Assembly (NCBI RefSeq): GCF_004402485.1
Contig: NZ_SOFG01000011.1
Coordinates: forward strand, 946,145 to 1,010,144
Reading direction: 5' to 3'
DNA length: 64,000 nt
Source: Cryobacterium algoricola
Lineage (GTDB): Bacteria > Actinomycetota > Actinomycetes > Actinomycetales > Microbacteriaceae
The notes below the pieces were generated by a model. That model made no database searches, was not told where the DNA came from, and was given only the letters and a program-made list of their open reading frames with translations. Positions 35,104 to 43,857 of this stretch are shown here, piece after piece. A program made the position numbers and the translations under genes. How positions within the stretch are numbered: the first letter of the stretch is position 1; the number at the start of each line of letters is the position of its first letter.

Positions 35104-35693
35104 CAGTACCGTTCTTCACGCCAGGGGTCGCCGTGCATGTGGTACCCGTTCTGCTCCCAGAAACCCGGATCGTTGCGGGTCGACAGCTCGATGCTCCGCA
35201 GCCACTTCGCGCTCTTCCAGAAGTACAGCGCGGGCACGAGCAGCCGGGCGGGGCCGCCGTGCTCCGGGGCGAGCGGCGAGCCGTCGAACTGGTGCGCCAC
35301 CCAGGCCTTGCCGCCGCGCAGCTCGTCGAGTGGCACGTTGGTCGTGTACCCGCCGTAGCTGCGGGCCATCGCGAACCCCGCCTGGGTATCGACACCGTCG
35401 AGCAGCGTGTCGAGGGAGACGCCGCGCCAGCCCGTACCGAACTTCGACCAGCTCGTCACACAGTGGATGTCGACGGTCACGTCCTCCTGCGGCAGCGCCT
35501 GGAACTCGTCCCAGGTCCAGGTCGTCATCAACCCGGACTCGCTTGTGATGCTGAAGCGCCACTCCTCGGGCGTGACCCGCGGGGTCGGCCCGATCGAGAG
35601 CACCGGGAAGTCGGTGACGAGGTGCTGGCCCGGGGGCAGGCCGGGGACGGGTTCGCGGCGACGGCCCATGAAACCGGGCGAAAAGAGACCCAT
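35100..35693 (-). CDS. Sulfite oxidase-like molybdopterin oxidoreductase
   Basis: This 197-residue protein consists of the single SUOX-fold molybdopterin domain. The molybdenum-ligating Cys is in VDIHCVTSWSKFG; further family patterns are GFAMARSYGGYTTNVPLDEL, PEHGGPARLLVPALYFWKSAKW and GFWEQNGYHMHGDPW at the C-terminus. It lacks a signal peptide, unlike MsrP, and lacks a dimer domain. GGAGGAGTCACC precedes ATG 35693. Coupled by a four-base overlap to the flavin reductase; the substrate is unknown. Confidence 0.88.
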   Translation of the reverse strand: MGLFSPGFMGRRREPVPGLPPGQHLVTDFPVLSIGPTPRVTPEEWRFSITSESGLMTTWTWDEFQALPQEDVTVDIHCVTSWSKFGTGWRGVSLDTLLDGVDTQAGFAMARSYGGYTTNVPLDELRGGKAWVAHQFDGSPLAPEHGGPARLLVPALYFWKSAKWLRSIELSTRNDPGFWEQNGYHMHGDPWREERYW

Positions 35694-35789
35694 GGTGACT
35701 CCTCCAGAACGAACAGGCTGCGGGAATGCCGGTTCGCAAAGCCTAGCCGCGCGATTGTCAGCACGCACGGGCCGGATTAGCCTGAGCGC

Positions 35790-36491
35790 ATGTGCGGACG
35801 ATTCGCGATGGACAAGGACACCGACGATCTGATCCAGGAGTTCGTCGCGTCCGGCGGTGATTTCCGGGACTGGCGGCCGTCGTACAACATCGCGCCGACC
35901 GACCGGGTGCCCGTGGTGCGCGAGTGGGAACACGACGGCACGATCACCCGCGAGGTCGATGCGGCGACCTGGGGGCTCAAGCCCGCCTGGTCGACCGGCG
36001 GCAACCGACCCGCGCCGATCAACGCCCGGATCGAGACGGTTGCCACTAATGGCATGTTCCGCACGGCCTTCGATTCCCGGCGCTGCATCGTCCCGATGAC
36101 GGGCTACTACGAGTGGGAGAGCCTCCCGGACGGCAAGCAGCCGCACTTCATCCACGGCGGCGGGCTCCTCGCCGCGGCCGGACTCTACGCGGCGCGCAAG
36201 GAGCCTGATGATTCCTGGTCCCACAGCATGACGATCATCACGCGGGAGGCCCGCGACGCGTCCGGCGAGATCCACGACCGGATGCCCGCATTCCTCGAAC
36301 GGAATGTCTGGGACGAGTGGCTCAGGCCGGGCAAACTCACCGACCCGAATCACCTGCTCGACCTCCTCGACCGAACCTCCAGCGCCGTCGCGGCACACAT
36401 CGAGAGCTATCCGGTCTCCCGGCGGGTGAACAGCGTGCGGGTGCCCGATGCCGAGCGGCAGGACCCGGCGCTCATCCGGCCGTTGGCCTGA
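35790..36491 (+). CDS. SRAP-domain protein (YedK/HMCES family)
   Basis: This 233-residue protein forms stable covalent links with abasic sites in single-stranded DNA, protecting them. The essential Cys2 is in MCGRFAM, the catalytic Glu in MTGYYEWESLPDGKQP, and the active-site His in AHIESYPVSRRVNS, all conserved. The start is fixed by the need for Cys at position 2. It is divergent from the molybdopterin gene and 52 bases upstream of the sirtuin-like gene on the same strand. Confidence 0.93.
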   Translation: MCGRFAMDKDTDDLIQEFVASGGDFRDWRPSYNIAPTDRVPVVREWEHDGTITREVDAATWGLKPAWSTGGNRPAPINARIETVATNGMFRTAFDSRRCIVPMTGYYEWESLPDGKQPHFIHGGGLLAAAGLYAARKEPDDSWSHSMTIITREARDASGEIHDRMPAFLERNVWDEWLRPGKLTDPNHLLDLLDRTSSAVAAHIESYPVSRRVNSVRVPDAERQDPALIRPLA

Positions 36492-36543
36492 GGCGCAGAA
36501 TGGAAGGGCGGCCGTCGACTCGGGCCGTTTCTGGAGATGCTCC

Positions 36544-37407
36544 ATGCCCGTCCCGTCCGCCCAACCGACAGCATCCGTTCTGCACACCCCGCTTGCCCCG
36601 AGCCGCGCGCTGCTCGCGCGGGCGCACCGCGTCATCGTGATCGCCGGCGCCGGGATGAGCGCCGACATCGGAACCCCCGTCTACTGGACCGGAGACAACG
36701 CGGCGTACGGCGACACCGTCTCGCACTACGGCCACACGAATCTCGAGCACTCCTGCGCGCCGCTCTGGCTCGAGGAACCCGACCAGCAGGCCGCGTTCTT
36801 TCGCGAAACCTGGCGGGGGATGCGCGAATCGGAGAAGCCCGCCCGGCCGGCCGACCCGTACTTCGTGCTCCAGGACTGGCTGGATGCCGCGGCGAAGGAC
36901 TACTTCGTGCTCACCTCCAACGTCGACACCGCCTTCACCGACCACGGCTTCCCTGCTGAGAAGCTCCTCGAGATCCACGGCGCCTACGATCGCTCCCAGT
37001 GCCTCGCCGAACCGGAGGCGCACGGCGTCTTCCCGACCGTCGACCCGGGCCTCGCCACCACCGTCTGCCCGACCTGCGGCAGTCTGGCCCGGCCCAACGT
37101 GCTGTTCTTCGACGACTACTGGTTCAACAACGCGGCGAACGAACTCCAGGAGGAGGACTTCCTCGACTACCAGCAACACCTCGCCGCGGAGGACGCCGGC
37201 AGCACGGTCATCCTCGAGGTGGGGGTCGGCCTCACCGTGATGAACCTGCGCAACCTGACCTGGGACCTGCACTCCCGCTACGACCTCCCGATCGTGCGGA
37301 TCAACCCGTTCCACGTCGGCCGCGGCGATGACGTGTCCGCGGGGACCGCGCCGATCTACGAGCACCAGCTCACCGCGCTCGTCGGGCTCCGCGCCCTGCT
37401 CGGGTAG
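36544..37407 (+). CDS. Divergent Sir2-type NAD-dependent deacetylase
   Basis: This 287-residue protein has sirtuin hallmarks in altered form: GAGMSADIGTPVYW for the NAD loop (usual GAGxSxxSGIPxFR), VLTSNVDTAF for TQNxD, the catalytic His in EIHGAYDRSQC, one zinc pair CPTCGSLARPNVLFFDD, and IVRINPFHV for the adenosine pocket. Only one CxxC pair is obvious; Cys in RSQCL might supply another ligand. GGAG eight bases upstream supports ATG 36544. It follows the SRAP gene and may be co-transcribed with it. Activity as a deacetylase or another NAD-using reaction is unproven. Confidence 0.75.
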   Translation: MPVPSAQPTASVLHTPLAPSRALLARAHRVIVIAGAGMSADIGTPVYWTGDNAAYGDTVSHYGHTNLEHSCAPLWLEEPDQQAAFFRETWRGMRESEKPARPADPYFVLQDWLDAAAKDYFVLTSNVDTAFTDHGFPAEKLLEIHGAYDRSQCLAEPEAHGVFPTVDPGLATTVCPTCGSLARPNVLFFDDYWFNNAANELQEEDFLDYQQHLAAEDAGSTVILEVGVGLTVMNLRNLTWDLHSRYDLPIVRINPFHVGRGDDVSAGTAPIYEHQLTALVGLRALLG

Positions 37408-37419
37408 CCGGGCGGAACG

Positions 37420-38280
37420 CTACGGACCGGTGGGCCTGTCCGGTGGGCCGGGCGGCGGCGTCAGCACCTCCACGTTGTTCGCCCGGAAGGCCTTGGCCAG
37501 GTCGGCCGGCGGGGCCTGGTCCGTGACGAAATAGTCTGCCCGGCCCAGCTCGGCGACCTGGGCGAAAAGCTGGCGCCCGAACTTCGTTGAGTCCGCGAGG
37601 ATCGCGACACGCGAAGCCCGGGCGACCATCTCGCTCATCATGACCGCCTCGGCCAGATTGCTCGTCGAATATCCGCCATCGGCCGAAACGGCCCCCACCG
37701 AAATCAGGGCCAGGTCGCAGCGCACGTCGAGGTCGTTCCCGTTGCCGGCGAACTGAAACCCGACGGGTCCGATGGTCGACTGGCCGCTGAGTCGCACGGC
37801 GCCGCCGAAGACATACAGGTCACGACAGACATCCGGTGGCATCTCGATCGGAATGCGGAGGTTGTTGGTGGCCACCGTCAGGTTGCGGTGCTTGTCCAGG
37901 TGGCGCACCGCTGCCAGCGTCGTCGTGCCGGCGTTGATCATGATGACGGAGCCGTCCTGCACGAGGCCGGCCGCCAGCGCGCCGATCCTGTCCTTCGCGG
38001 ATGTCTGCAGCCGCAATCGGAGGTCCAGCTTCTTCTCCGTGGTCTCCATGACCGATTGGCTGACCGCACCGCCGTGGGTCCGGACCAGTACCCCGTCGGC
38101 GTCGAGCTGGTCGAGGTCCCTTCGGATGGTGTCGGCCGAGACCCCGAAGTGCTCCGCGAGGGCTCCGACCGTGACCTGTCCTGCCTCCGACACGAACAGG
38201 GCGAGATCGGCCTTGCGTCCCGCGGGTAGGCGGGCGGCCTGATCGGGCCGGTTCGAGCGCGGGGTTGTGGAATGGGACAT
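37420..38280 (-). CDS. DeoR/GlpR-family transcriptional repressor
   Basis: This 286-residue regulator has the DeoR winged helix near residues 23-65 (VSEAGQVTVGALAEHFGVSADTIRRDLDQL) with the LVRTHGGAV wing that defines the family, and a C-terminal sugar-phosphate-binding domain (INAGTTTLAAVRHL, LISVGAVSADGGYSTSNL, DSTKFG). It should release DNA on binding a phosphorylated sugar. ATG 38280 is chosen; ATG 38295 is an alternative. It is divergent from the sugar ABC operon, with palindromes between, so it likely controls that operon and itself. Confidence 0.9.
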   Translation of the reverse strand: MSHSTTPRSNRPDQAARLPAGRKADLALFVSEAGQVTVGALAEHFGVSADTIRRDLDQLDADGVLVRTHGGAVSQSVMETTEKKLDLRLRLQTSAKDRIGALAAGLVQDGSVIMINAGTTTLAAVRHLDKHRNLTVATNNLRIPIEMPPDVCRDLYVFGGAVRLSGQSTIGPVGFQFAGNGNDLDVRCDLALISVGAVSADGGYSTSNLAEAVMMSEMVARASRVAILADSTKFGRQLFAQVAELGRADYFVTDQAPPADLAKAFRANNVEVLTPPPGPPDRPTGP

Positions 38281-38332
38281 GCCTGATATTAGCATTTTCT
38301 TGCATTTTCACTCAGTACTTTGTCGATTTGAT

Positions 38333-38366
38333 CGGGATAATCCCGGACATTCACGCATGACCATGC
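38333..38366. promoter_or_regulatory. Two short inverted repeats, candidate operators near the DeoR gene
   Basis: CGGGATAATCCCG (38333-38345, 6-1-6) and GCATGACCATGC (38355-38366, 5-2-5) lie in the divergent promoter region. They are natural candidate sites for the DeoR-type regulator or for catabolite control, but no binding evidence exists. Confidence 0.4.
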
Positions 38367-38418
38367 ATACAGGCGAGACTCCCGAGCGGTCGGCCCTCCC
38401 CGTAAATTCAGTGAAGTC

Positions 38419-38432
38419 ACGGCATATGCCGT
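38419..38432. promoter_or_regulatory. Perfect 14-base palindrome upstream of the sugar operon promoter
   Basis: ACGGCATATGCCGT is exactly self-complementary and lies 24 bases before the -35 element. Its position fits an activator or repressor site for the sugar operon. Confidence 0.5.
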
Positions 38433-38455
38433 CACAAATTGATGCTTTTGTATGC

Positions 38456-38485
38456 TTGACGATCAGCAATTCACTCCGCTACCAT
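38456..38485 (+). promoter_or_regulatory. Promoter of the sugar ABC operon
   Basis: TTGACG (38456-38461) and TACCAT (38480-38485) are 18 bases apart; transcription would start near 38492, about 60 bases before the binding-protein ATG. The region is AT-richer than its surroundings. Confidence 0.6.
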
Positions 38486-38550
38486 CATGCAACAAGGCGC
38501 AGAAAAGCGCATACAACAGCAGAACACAGCAAAACTTGGAATGGAGAACC

Positions 38551-39843
38551 ATGAATAGCAAAGGCGCTATGGTCCGGAGGGCCGTCGTCCCTCTTGTCGT
38601 CGCAGGCATGGCCGTCACCCTGATCACCGGGTGCAGTACCAGTAGTTCGGTTACCGCGACCGCAGACCCGAACGAGAAGGTCACGCTGGAATTCTCCCAG
38701 TGGTGGGAGCCGGAACTTCCAGCGGGGGCACTGCGCACCCTGATGGACGAATTCCAGACGGAGAACCCGAACATTACGGTCAAGCTGCTCAGCGCGCCGT
38801 ACGCGGCAACCAAGGACCAGACTGTCGCCGGCGCAGCCTCGGGAGTCATGTCCGACGTTGTGGGACTTGACGGGGCGTGGGTGAGTGACTTCGCCAAGCA
38901 GGGCGCGCTTGCCGACCTCTCCCAGCTGATGAAGGATGCCGGGTACGACGAGAGCCAGCTGGCCAGTCAGGTCAAGATCAAGGACTCGACCTTCATGATC
39001 CCGGTGCTCAACTTCGTCTATCCCATGTTCACCAACGACGACCTGCTGGCCAAGGCCGGCGTCACGGCACCGCCCACCAACCGGACTGAGTTCACCGCGG
39101 CAGCCGAAGCTGTGACCAAGAGCGGGGACGCCAAGGGCTGGGTCCTCCCGCTTTCGCTCCAGGCGCCGAACGGAATCCAGAATGACGTCATGTCCTGGGC
39201 GTGGGCATCGGGCGGGAGTATGCTCAAGAAGGGCGCCCCGGACCTCACGAACGCCGATGTCACGAGCGCGACCAACTACGTGAAGGACCTCTGGGACAAG
39301 GGCGTCATCGCCCCCGGTTCCCTCACCATGACGGAACAGGACAAGGTGGAGGAATTCACCAACGGCCGTGTCGGCATGATGATCGACTCCCTGTCGCACG
39401 TCACGAGCATCCGGGAGAAGAACCCGAACCTCAAGTTCAGCATTTCGGCGATTCCCGCGACGGACGGTTTCACCGGCAAGCGCGGCATCCCATACGCGTC
39501 CTGGGGCATCGGCGTCTCCGACACCGGAAAGCACAAGGCGGAGGCCTGGAAGCTCGTGCAGTTCCTGATGAGCGAGAAGACCAACTCCACGCTGTCGACG
39601 CTCGCACACGCCTTCCCCGGGAACACGACGTCCACACCGGACTTCACCGGGACCGACCCGCTGTTCAAGACAGCGTTCGACATCTACAAAAGTGGCACGC
39701 CTGTCAACGAATTCGTCGGGCTGCCGGTCGCCGAACAGCTGATGCGTGACTTCGACGAGCAGTTCCAGGGCGCGCTGACCGGAACCCAGTCGGTCGACGA
39801 CATGCTGACCAAGGCCCAGGCCGCCTGGACGGCGAAGTTCTAG
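38551..39843 (+). CDS. Sugar ABC transporter substrate-binding lipoprotein (family 1)
   Basis: This 430-residue lipoprotein has a signal peptide ending in the lipobox LITGC (Cys about residue 28). The mature part has the carbohydrate-binding family 1 pattern: LEFSQWWEPE, FQTENPNITVKLLSAPYA, VMSDVVGLDGAWVSDFAKQGAL, FTNGRVGMMIDS and AWKLVQFLMSEKTNS. It captures a sugar outside the cell. ATG 38551 follows GGAGAACC. It is the first gene of a five-gene catabolic operon. The ligand is unknown; no ATPase gene is present, so a shared MsiK/MalK-like ATPase must serve it. Confidence 0.9.
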   Translation: MNSKGAMVRRAVVPLVVAGMAVTLITGCSTSSSVTATADPNEKVTLEFSQWWEPELPAGALRTLMDEFQTENPNITVKLLSAPYAATKDQTVAGAASGVMSDVVGLDGAWVSDFAKQGALADLSQLMKDAGYDESQLASQVKIKDSTFMIPVLNFVYPMFTNDDLLAKAGVTAPPTNRTEFTAAAEAVTKSGDAKGWVLPLSLQAPNGIQNDVMSWAWASGGSMLKKGAPDLTNADVTSATNYVKDLWDKGVIAPGSLTMTEQDKVEEFTNGRVGMMIDSLSHVTSIREKNPNLKFSISAIPATDGFTGKRGIPYASWGIGVSDTGKHKAEAWKLVQFLMSEKTNSTLSTLAHAFPGNTTSTPDFTGTDPLFKTAFDIYKSGTPVNEFVGLPVAEQLMRDFDEQFQGALTGTQSVDDMLTKAQAAWTAKF

Positions 39844-39868
39844 CCGTTCCGGCGCACCCCAGCCTCGC

Positions 39869-39903
39869 GTGGCCGCGTCAGGACTCGTTCCCGGCGCGGC
39901 CAC
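39869..39903 (+). other. RNA hairpin between binding-protein and permease genes
   Basis: GTGGCCGCG (39869-39877) is exactly complementary to CGCGGCCAC (39895-39903) around a 17-base loop. Such hairpins after binding-protein genes often protect the upstream mRNA or partly stop transcription, giving more binding protein than permease. No T run follows. Confidence 0.5.
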
Positions 39904-39927
39904 CCAAACTCAAGGAGGGACCACGTC

Positions 39928-40848
39928 TTGAGAACCACACGCACCACGGGTGCTGAGCCGAGGACCGCGGCGAAGTCGCTGACCGGCAGGCTCACGCCCT
40001 ACGGATTCATCTCCCCGACCGCGGCCCTGCTCTTCGTCCTGATGTTCATCCCGATCGCCATGGTCATGGGCTACTCGCTCATGGACAACGTCATCACCAA
40101 CAAACATCCGGAGTTCGTCGGGCTGGACAACTACGTCAAGGTGCTCAGCAACGGCGTCCTGCCGACTGCCGTGCTCAATACGGCGATCTTCACCATCGTC
40201 AGCGTCATTGCCCACCTCGTCCTCGGCCTGTTGTTCGCCATGATGCTCAACACGAAACTGCTCAGCAATCTCACCACGGGTCTCTTCCGGGTGATCTACG
40301 TACTGCCGTGGCTGTTCACGGTCGCCATCATCGCCATCCTCTGGCGACTGCTGCTCAATCCGAACGGCGTCATCAACTACGTCCTGGTCGGCCTCGGGAT
40401 CACTCCCACGGGCATCGAGTGGCTGTCGACGCCGGGGACGGCGTTGCTTGCCGTCACCTTCATCAACATCTGGGCCGGGTACCCGTTCTACATGGTCAGC
40501 CTCCTGGCCGGCCTGCAGGGAATTCCGACGGACCTCTATGAAGCAGCCAAGGTGGACGGCGCTTCGGCGCTCCAGCAGTTCTGGCACATGACCCTGCCTC
40601 AACTCAAGCCCATCATCATCAGCATGTCCCTGCTCGACGTCATCTGGACGTCGCAGCAGTTCGCGCTGATCTGGATGACCACGGGCGGTGGGCCTATCAA
40701 CGCAACCGAGATGCTGAGCACGTTCACGTACAAGCTGGCCTTCAGCAACTACGAGTTCTCCCAGGCGTCCGCGAGTGCCGTCCTGCTCCTGATCGTGTCG
40801 ACGGTCCTCGCTTACGTCTATGCCCGATACCAGAAAGCGCGGGAGTGA
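39928..40848 (+). CDS. Sugar ABC transporter permease 1 (MalF type)
   Basis: This 306-residue permease of the MalF/UgpA class has six helices (first near residues 28-50, PTAALLFVLMFIPIAMVMGYS) and the EAA loop EAAKVDGASALQQFWHMTLPQLKP near residues 208-231. TTG 39928 is supported by AAGGAGGG at 39912-39919. It pairs with the second permease 1 base downstream to form the channel. Confidence 0.9.
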   Translation: MRTTRTTGAEPRTAAKSLTGRLTPYGFISPTAALLFVLMFIPIAMVMGYSLMDNVITNKHPEFVGLDNYVKVLSNGVLPTAVLNTAIFTIVSVIAHLVLGLLFAMMLNTKLLSNLTTGLFRVIYVLPWLFTVAIIAILWRLLLNPNGVINYVLVGLGITPTGIEWLSTPGTALLAVTFINIWAGYPFYMVSLLAGLQGIPTDLYEAAKVDGASALQQFWHMTLPQLKPIIISMSLLDVIWTSQQFALIWMTTGGGPINATEMLSTFTYKLAFSNYEFSQASASAVLLLIVSTVLAYVYARYQKARE

Positions 40849-40849
40849 A

Positions 40850-41695
40850 ATGGTTGCGACCAAACGACGGGTTCACCTGGCGAAGAAGACCGGACTGTTC
40901 ATCGGACTGCTGATCGGCGCCGTCTTCGCCGGCTTCCCGGTGTTATGGATGGCTTCGAGTTCGTTCAAGTCGAATACGGAGATCTTTGCTTCCCCGCCGA
41001 AACTCATCACGGATAACTTCTCCTGGGATGCGTACACGTCGATCCTGACCGACCCCACCAAGGTGCGGTTCTTCATCAACAGCTACGTGGTGTCCTTGTC
41101 CGTCACGGTGTTGACTCTGCTCATCGCCATTCTCGCGGCGTATGCCTTCAGCCGATTCGAGTTCCGGTTCAAGAAACCCCTGAACATGATCATCGTGAGC
41201 GTGCAGGGCGTGCCTCCCATCACTCTGCTCATCCCGTACTTCGGGTTGATGGTGACCCTCGGCCTGTACAACACCTACCTGGGCCTAATCCTGACCTACA
41301 TGGTGTTCACCCTGCCGTACGCGATCATCATGATGACCGGCTACTTCAACACCCTGCCCAAGGAACTGGACGAGGCGGCCCGGGTCGACGGGGCGAGTGC
41401 GATGGGAGCGCTGTGGCGAATCCTGGTGCCGATCTCCATCCCGGGCATCGTCTCGGTCGGCATCTACACCTTCATGATCTCGTGGAACGAGTTCCTCTTC
41501 GCGCTGACCCTGACCCGCACCCAGGACATGCGCACTGTGCCCATCGGCATCCAGCTTCTGATGGGTCAGAACTCCTACGAGTGGAACCAGATGATGGCGA
41601 TGAGCATCCTCGGGTGCATCCCGGTCCTGCTCCTCTTCCTCTTCTTCCAACGCTTCTTCATCGGCGGCATGACCGCAGGAGCGGTCAAGAACTAG
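40850..41695 (+). CDS. Sugar ABC transporter permease 2 (MalG type)
   Basis: This 281-residue permease has six helices, the EAA loop EAARVDGASAMGALWRILVPIS near residues 184-205 and the C-terminal FFQRFFIGGMTAGAVKN typical of MalG-like permeases. ATG 40850 lies two bases after the TGA of permease 1, with GGGAG upstream. Together the two permeases form the importer core. Confidence 0.9.
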   Translation: MVATKRRVHLAKKTGLFIGLLIGAVFAGFPVLWMASSSFKSNTEIFASPPKLITDNFSWDAYTSILTDPTKVRFFINSYVVSLSVTVLTLLIAILAAYAFSRFEFRFKKPLNMIIVSVQGVPPITLLIPYFGLMVTLGLYNTYLGLILTYMVFTLPYAIIMMTGYFNTLPKELDEAARVDGASAMGALWRILVPISIPGIVSVGIYTFMISWNEFLFALTLTRTQDMRTVPIGIQLLMGQNSYEWNQMMAMSILGCIPVLLLFLFFQRFFIGGMTAGAVKN

Positions 41696-41746
41696 CCGCG
41701 TCTGTCTTTTCCCTCTCGTTTCACCCCAACCAAGGAGAACCCCCGC

Positions 41747-42607
41747 ATGTTAATTAATGGCATCGACCTTCTGGCCGTCGCGAACGCGAACGACTTCGCT
41801 GTCCCGGCGTTCAACGTCAGCGACTACGCGATGATGAACGGTCTCTTCGAGATCAGCGAGGAGAAGAACTCACCGCTGATCATTGCGATCCACCCGGACG
41901 AACTGAGTCACATCGGCGTCGACATGCTTCCCGCGATCATTGCGCGCGCTCACCGCGCGACCGTGCCGGTTACCATCCACCTGGACCACGGGGCGACCTA
42001 CGAGCAGGTGCTCGTGGCCATCCAGAGCGGTTTCACTTCCGTCATGATCGACGGATCCCTGCTTCCGTTCGCCGACAACGTGGCGATCACCAAGCGGGTC
42101 GTCGATGCAGCGCATGCCGTGGGAATTTCTGTCGAGGGTGAGCTCGGCACGATCGGCAAGACCGACAGCGAGGCCGAAGACGGCACGGCGAACATCATCT
42201 TCACCGATCCCGACGACGCGGTGAAGTTCATCGCATCCACCGGCGTGGACAGCCTGGCCATTGCCATCGGCACGAGCCACGGAATCTATCCCGCAGGTAT
42301 GAAGCCAGAACTCAAGCTCGACCTGCTCCGCGAGATCACCGGCAAGGTCGGCATCCCCCTGGTCCTTCACGGCGGGTCCAACAACCCGGACCAGGAAATC
42401 GGCGAGGCCGTGCGGCTGGGCATCAATAAGATCAATATCTCGAGCGACATCAAGTCGTCGTACCACTCCAAGATGCGCGAGGTCCTGGCCGACCCGGGTG
42501 TCCGGGAGCCGAACACGATCCAGCCGCCCTGCGTCGCCGCCATGAAGGTCACCGCGGCGCAGAAGATCGACCTGTTCAACGCGGCCGGAAAAGCAGCACT
42601 CTACTAA
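41747..42607 (+). CDS. Class II ketose-bisphosphate aldolase
   Basis: This 286-residue zinc-dependent aldolase (FbaA/GatY/KbaY family) splits a ketose 1,6-bisphosphate into dihydroxyacetone phosphate and an aldehyde. Visible motifs: FAVPAFNVSDYAMM at the N-terminus, PVTIHLDHGATYEQV with zinc-binding His, SVEGELGTIGKTDSEAED, AIGTSHGIYP and LVLHGGSNNPDQEIGEAV. Sequence does not separate fructose from tagatose bisphosphate specificity. The AT-rich start (TTAATTAATGG) is unusual in this genome. It is followed by a sugar kinase gene. Confidence 0.9.
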   Translation: MLINGIDLLAVANANDFAVPAFNVSDYAMMNGLFEISEEKNSPLIIAIHPDELSHIGVDMLPAIIARAHRATVPVTIHLDHGATYEQVLVAIQSGFTSVMIDGSLLPFADNVAITKRVVDAAHAVGISVEGELGTIGKTDSEAEDGTANIIFTDPDDAVKFIASTGVDSLAIAIGTSHGIYPAGMKPELKLDLLREITGKVGIPLVLHGGSNNPDQEIGEAVRLGINKINISSDIKSSYHSKMREVLADPGVREPNTIQPPCVAAMKVTAAQKIDLFNAAGKAALY

Positions 42608-42611
42608 TCGA

Positions 42612-43814
42612 TTGGCACACATCTCCATGCGCGAAAAACTGGTGTTGGGGCTCGGCGGCACCGTCGACTACGAGATCGCCTGGGACTCCCGGGTGATCGA
42701 GCACCTCATCCGCGAATACTCCATTCGCGCGTCGGAGCTGGATGCCTCGATCCCGGTGATGAGCGAGCGGGACCTGGTCGTCACGTTGCTCGCGTTTCTC
42801 GCGGGCGGTGCCGGAGGAGAGCGATTCGTCGCCTCCTCCGACATCGTGGAGACGTTCGCCGCCCGGTTCGATCGGAGGATCACCCTGGGCGGCACGTGCG
42901 TGCGCGCCGCGATGGCGATGCAGGCGCTCGGTGTCGAGAGCACGGTGCACCTGGTCAGCATCGACGATCACGTTCGCAGGCTGCTCCCCGCGGGATGCGC
43001 CTATCTCTGCAGCGCGGATCACGACACGACCGACCCGCATCTCATCGTCCAGTTCAGCGCGGGTGCGCGTGTCCAGGCCGGGGACATCGACCTGGATGCG
43101 CCGCACCCGAACCGGGTCATCTACGCCAATGATCCACCGAACGAACGGCTGCTGCTGAGCGAGGGTCTCGGAGAGGCGCTCCGAGAGGCCGAGATATTCC
43201 TGATCTCCGGGTTCAACGTCATCCAGGACACGGACCTGCTCCGAGAACGTTTGCTGGACATCCGGCAGCACATGCAACAGTTACCGCTCGATGCCGTCGT
43301 CTACTACGAGGACGCCGGATTCCATGTCCCGGCGATGAGTCGGTACGTGCGCGACGCCCTCATCGGGGTGATCGACGTGTACAGCATGAACGAGGATGAA
43401 ATGCAGGCCTACCTCGGACGCCCCGTCGATCTCCTGGCCGTCGACGAGGTGGCCGAGGCCCTCCGGGAATTGCAGCTCCTGATCCCCGCCGCGACCCTGG
43501 TCGTGCACACGAAGTACTGGTCACTCGCCCTCGGTGAGTTGGCAGCGTCCTATGCCGCGAGCCTGCAGGGGGGTATCACCATGGCGAGCACGCGGTATTG
43601 CTACGGGGACGATTTCACCGAGCGGGACTACCGGGAGATCGACAGCCGGGTGCCCAGCGTGCTCGGCACCCGTTTCGCTGCCGACCTCGAGGACCGGATG
43701 GGCCCCACTGTCCGGTGCCTGCCCGCGTTCGCGCTCACCGTGGCCGCGCCGACAACCATCGGACTGGGCGACTCGTTCGTCGGCGGGTTCATCGCGGCGC
43801 TGGCTCGGCGCTAG
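42612..43814 (+). CDS. Ribokinase-fold sugar kinase, resembling ADP-dependent phosphofructokinase/glucokinase
   Basis: This 400-residue protein has a ribokinase-superfamily layout: LGLGGTVDYEIAW near the N-terminus, GGTCVRAAMAMQALG for the substrate/lid region, MNEDEMQAYLG (NxxE-like metal motif) and the C-terminal GLGDSFVGGFIAALA with the catalytic Asp. Its length and N-terminal layout resemble the ADP-dependent kinase family better than the 300-residue PfkB group, but this is judgement by eye. TTG 42612 and ATG 42627 are alternative starts, five and twenty bases after the aldolase stop. It probably phosphorylates the sugar that the aldolase later cleaves. Confidence 0.6.
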   Translation: MAHISMREKLVLGLGGTVDYEIAWDSRVIEHLIREYSIRASELDASIPVMSERDLVVTLLAFLAGGAGGERFVASSDIVETFAARFDRRITLGGTCVRAAMAMQALGVESTVHLVSIDDHVRRLLPAGCAYLCSADHDTTDPHLIVQFSAGARVQAGDIDLDAPHPNRVIYANDPPNERLLLSEGLGEALREAEIFLISGFNVIQDTDLLRERLLDIRQHMQQLPLDAVVYYEDAGFHVPAMSRYVRDALIGVIDVYSMNEDEMQAYLGRPVDLLAVDEVAEALRELQLLIPAATLVVHTKYWSLALGELAASYAASLQGGITMASTRYCYGDDFTERDYREIDSRVPSVLGTRFAADLEDRMGPTVRCLPAFALTVAAPTTIGLGDSFVGGFIAALARR

Positions 43815-43857
43815 CCGGCCCTCGCGCCCCGCTCGAATAGCCGGGCGCCAACCGGGA

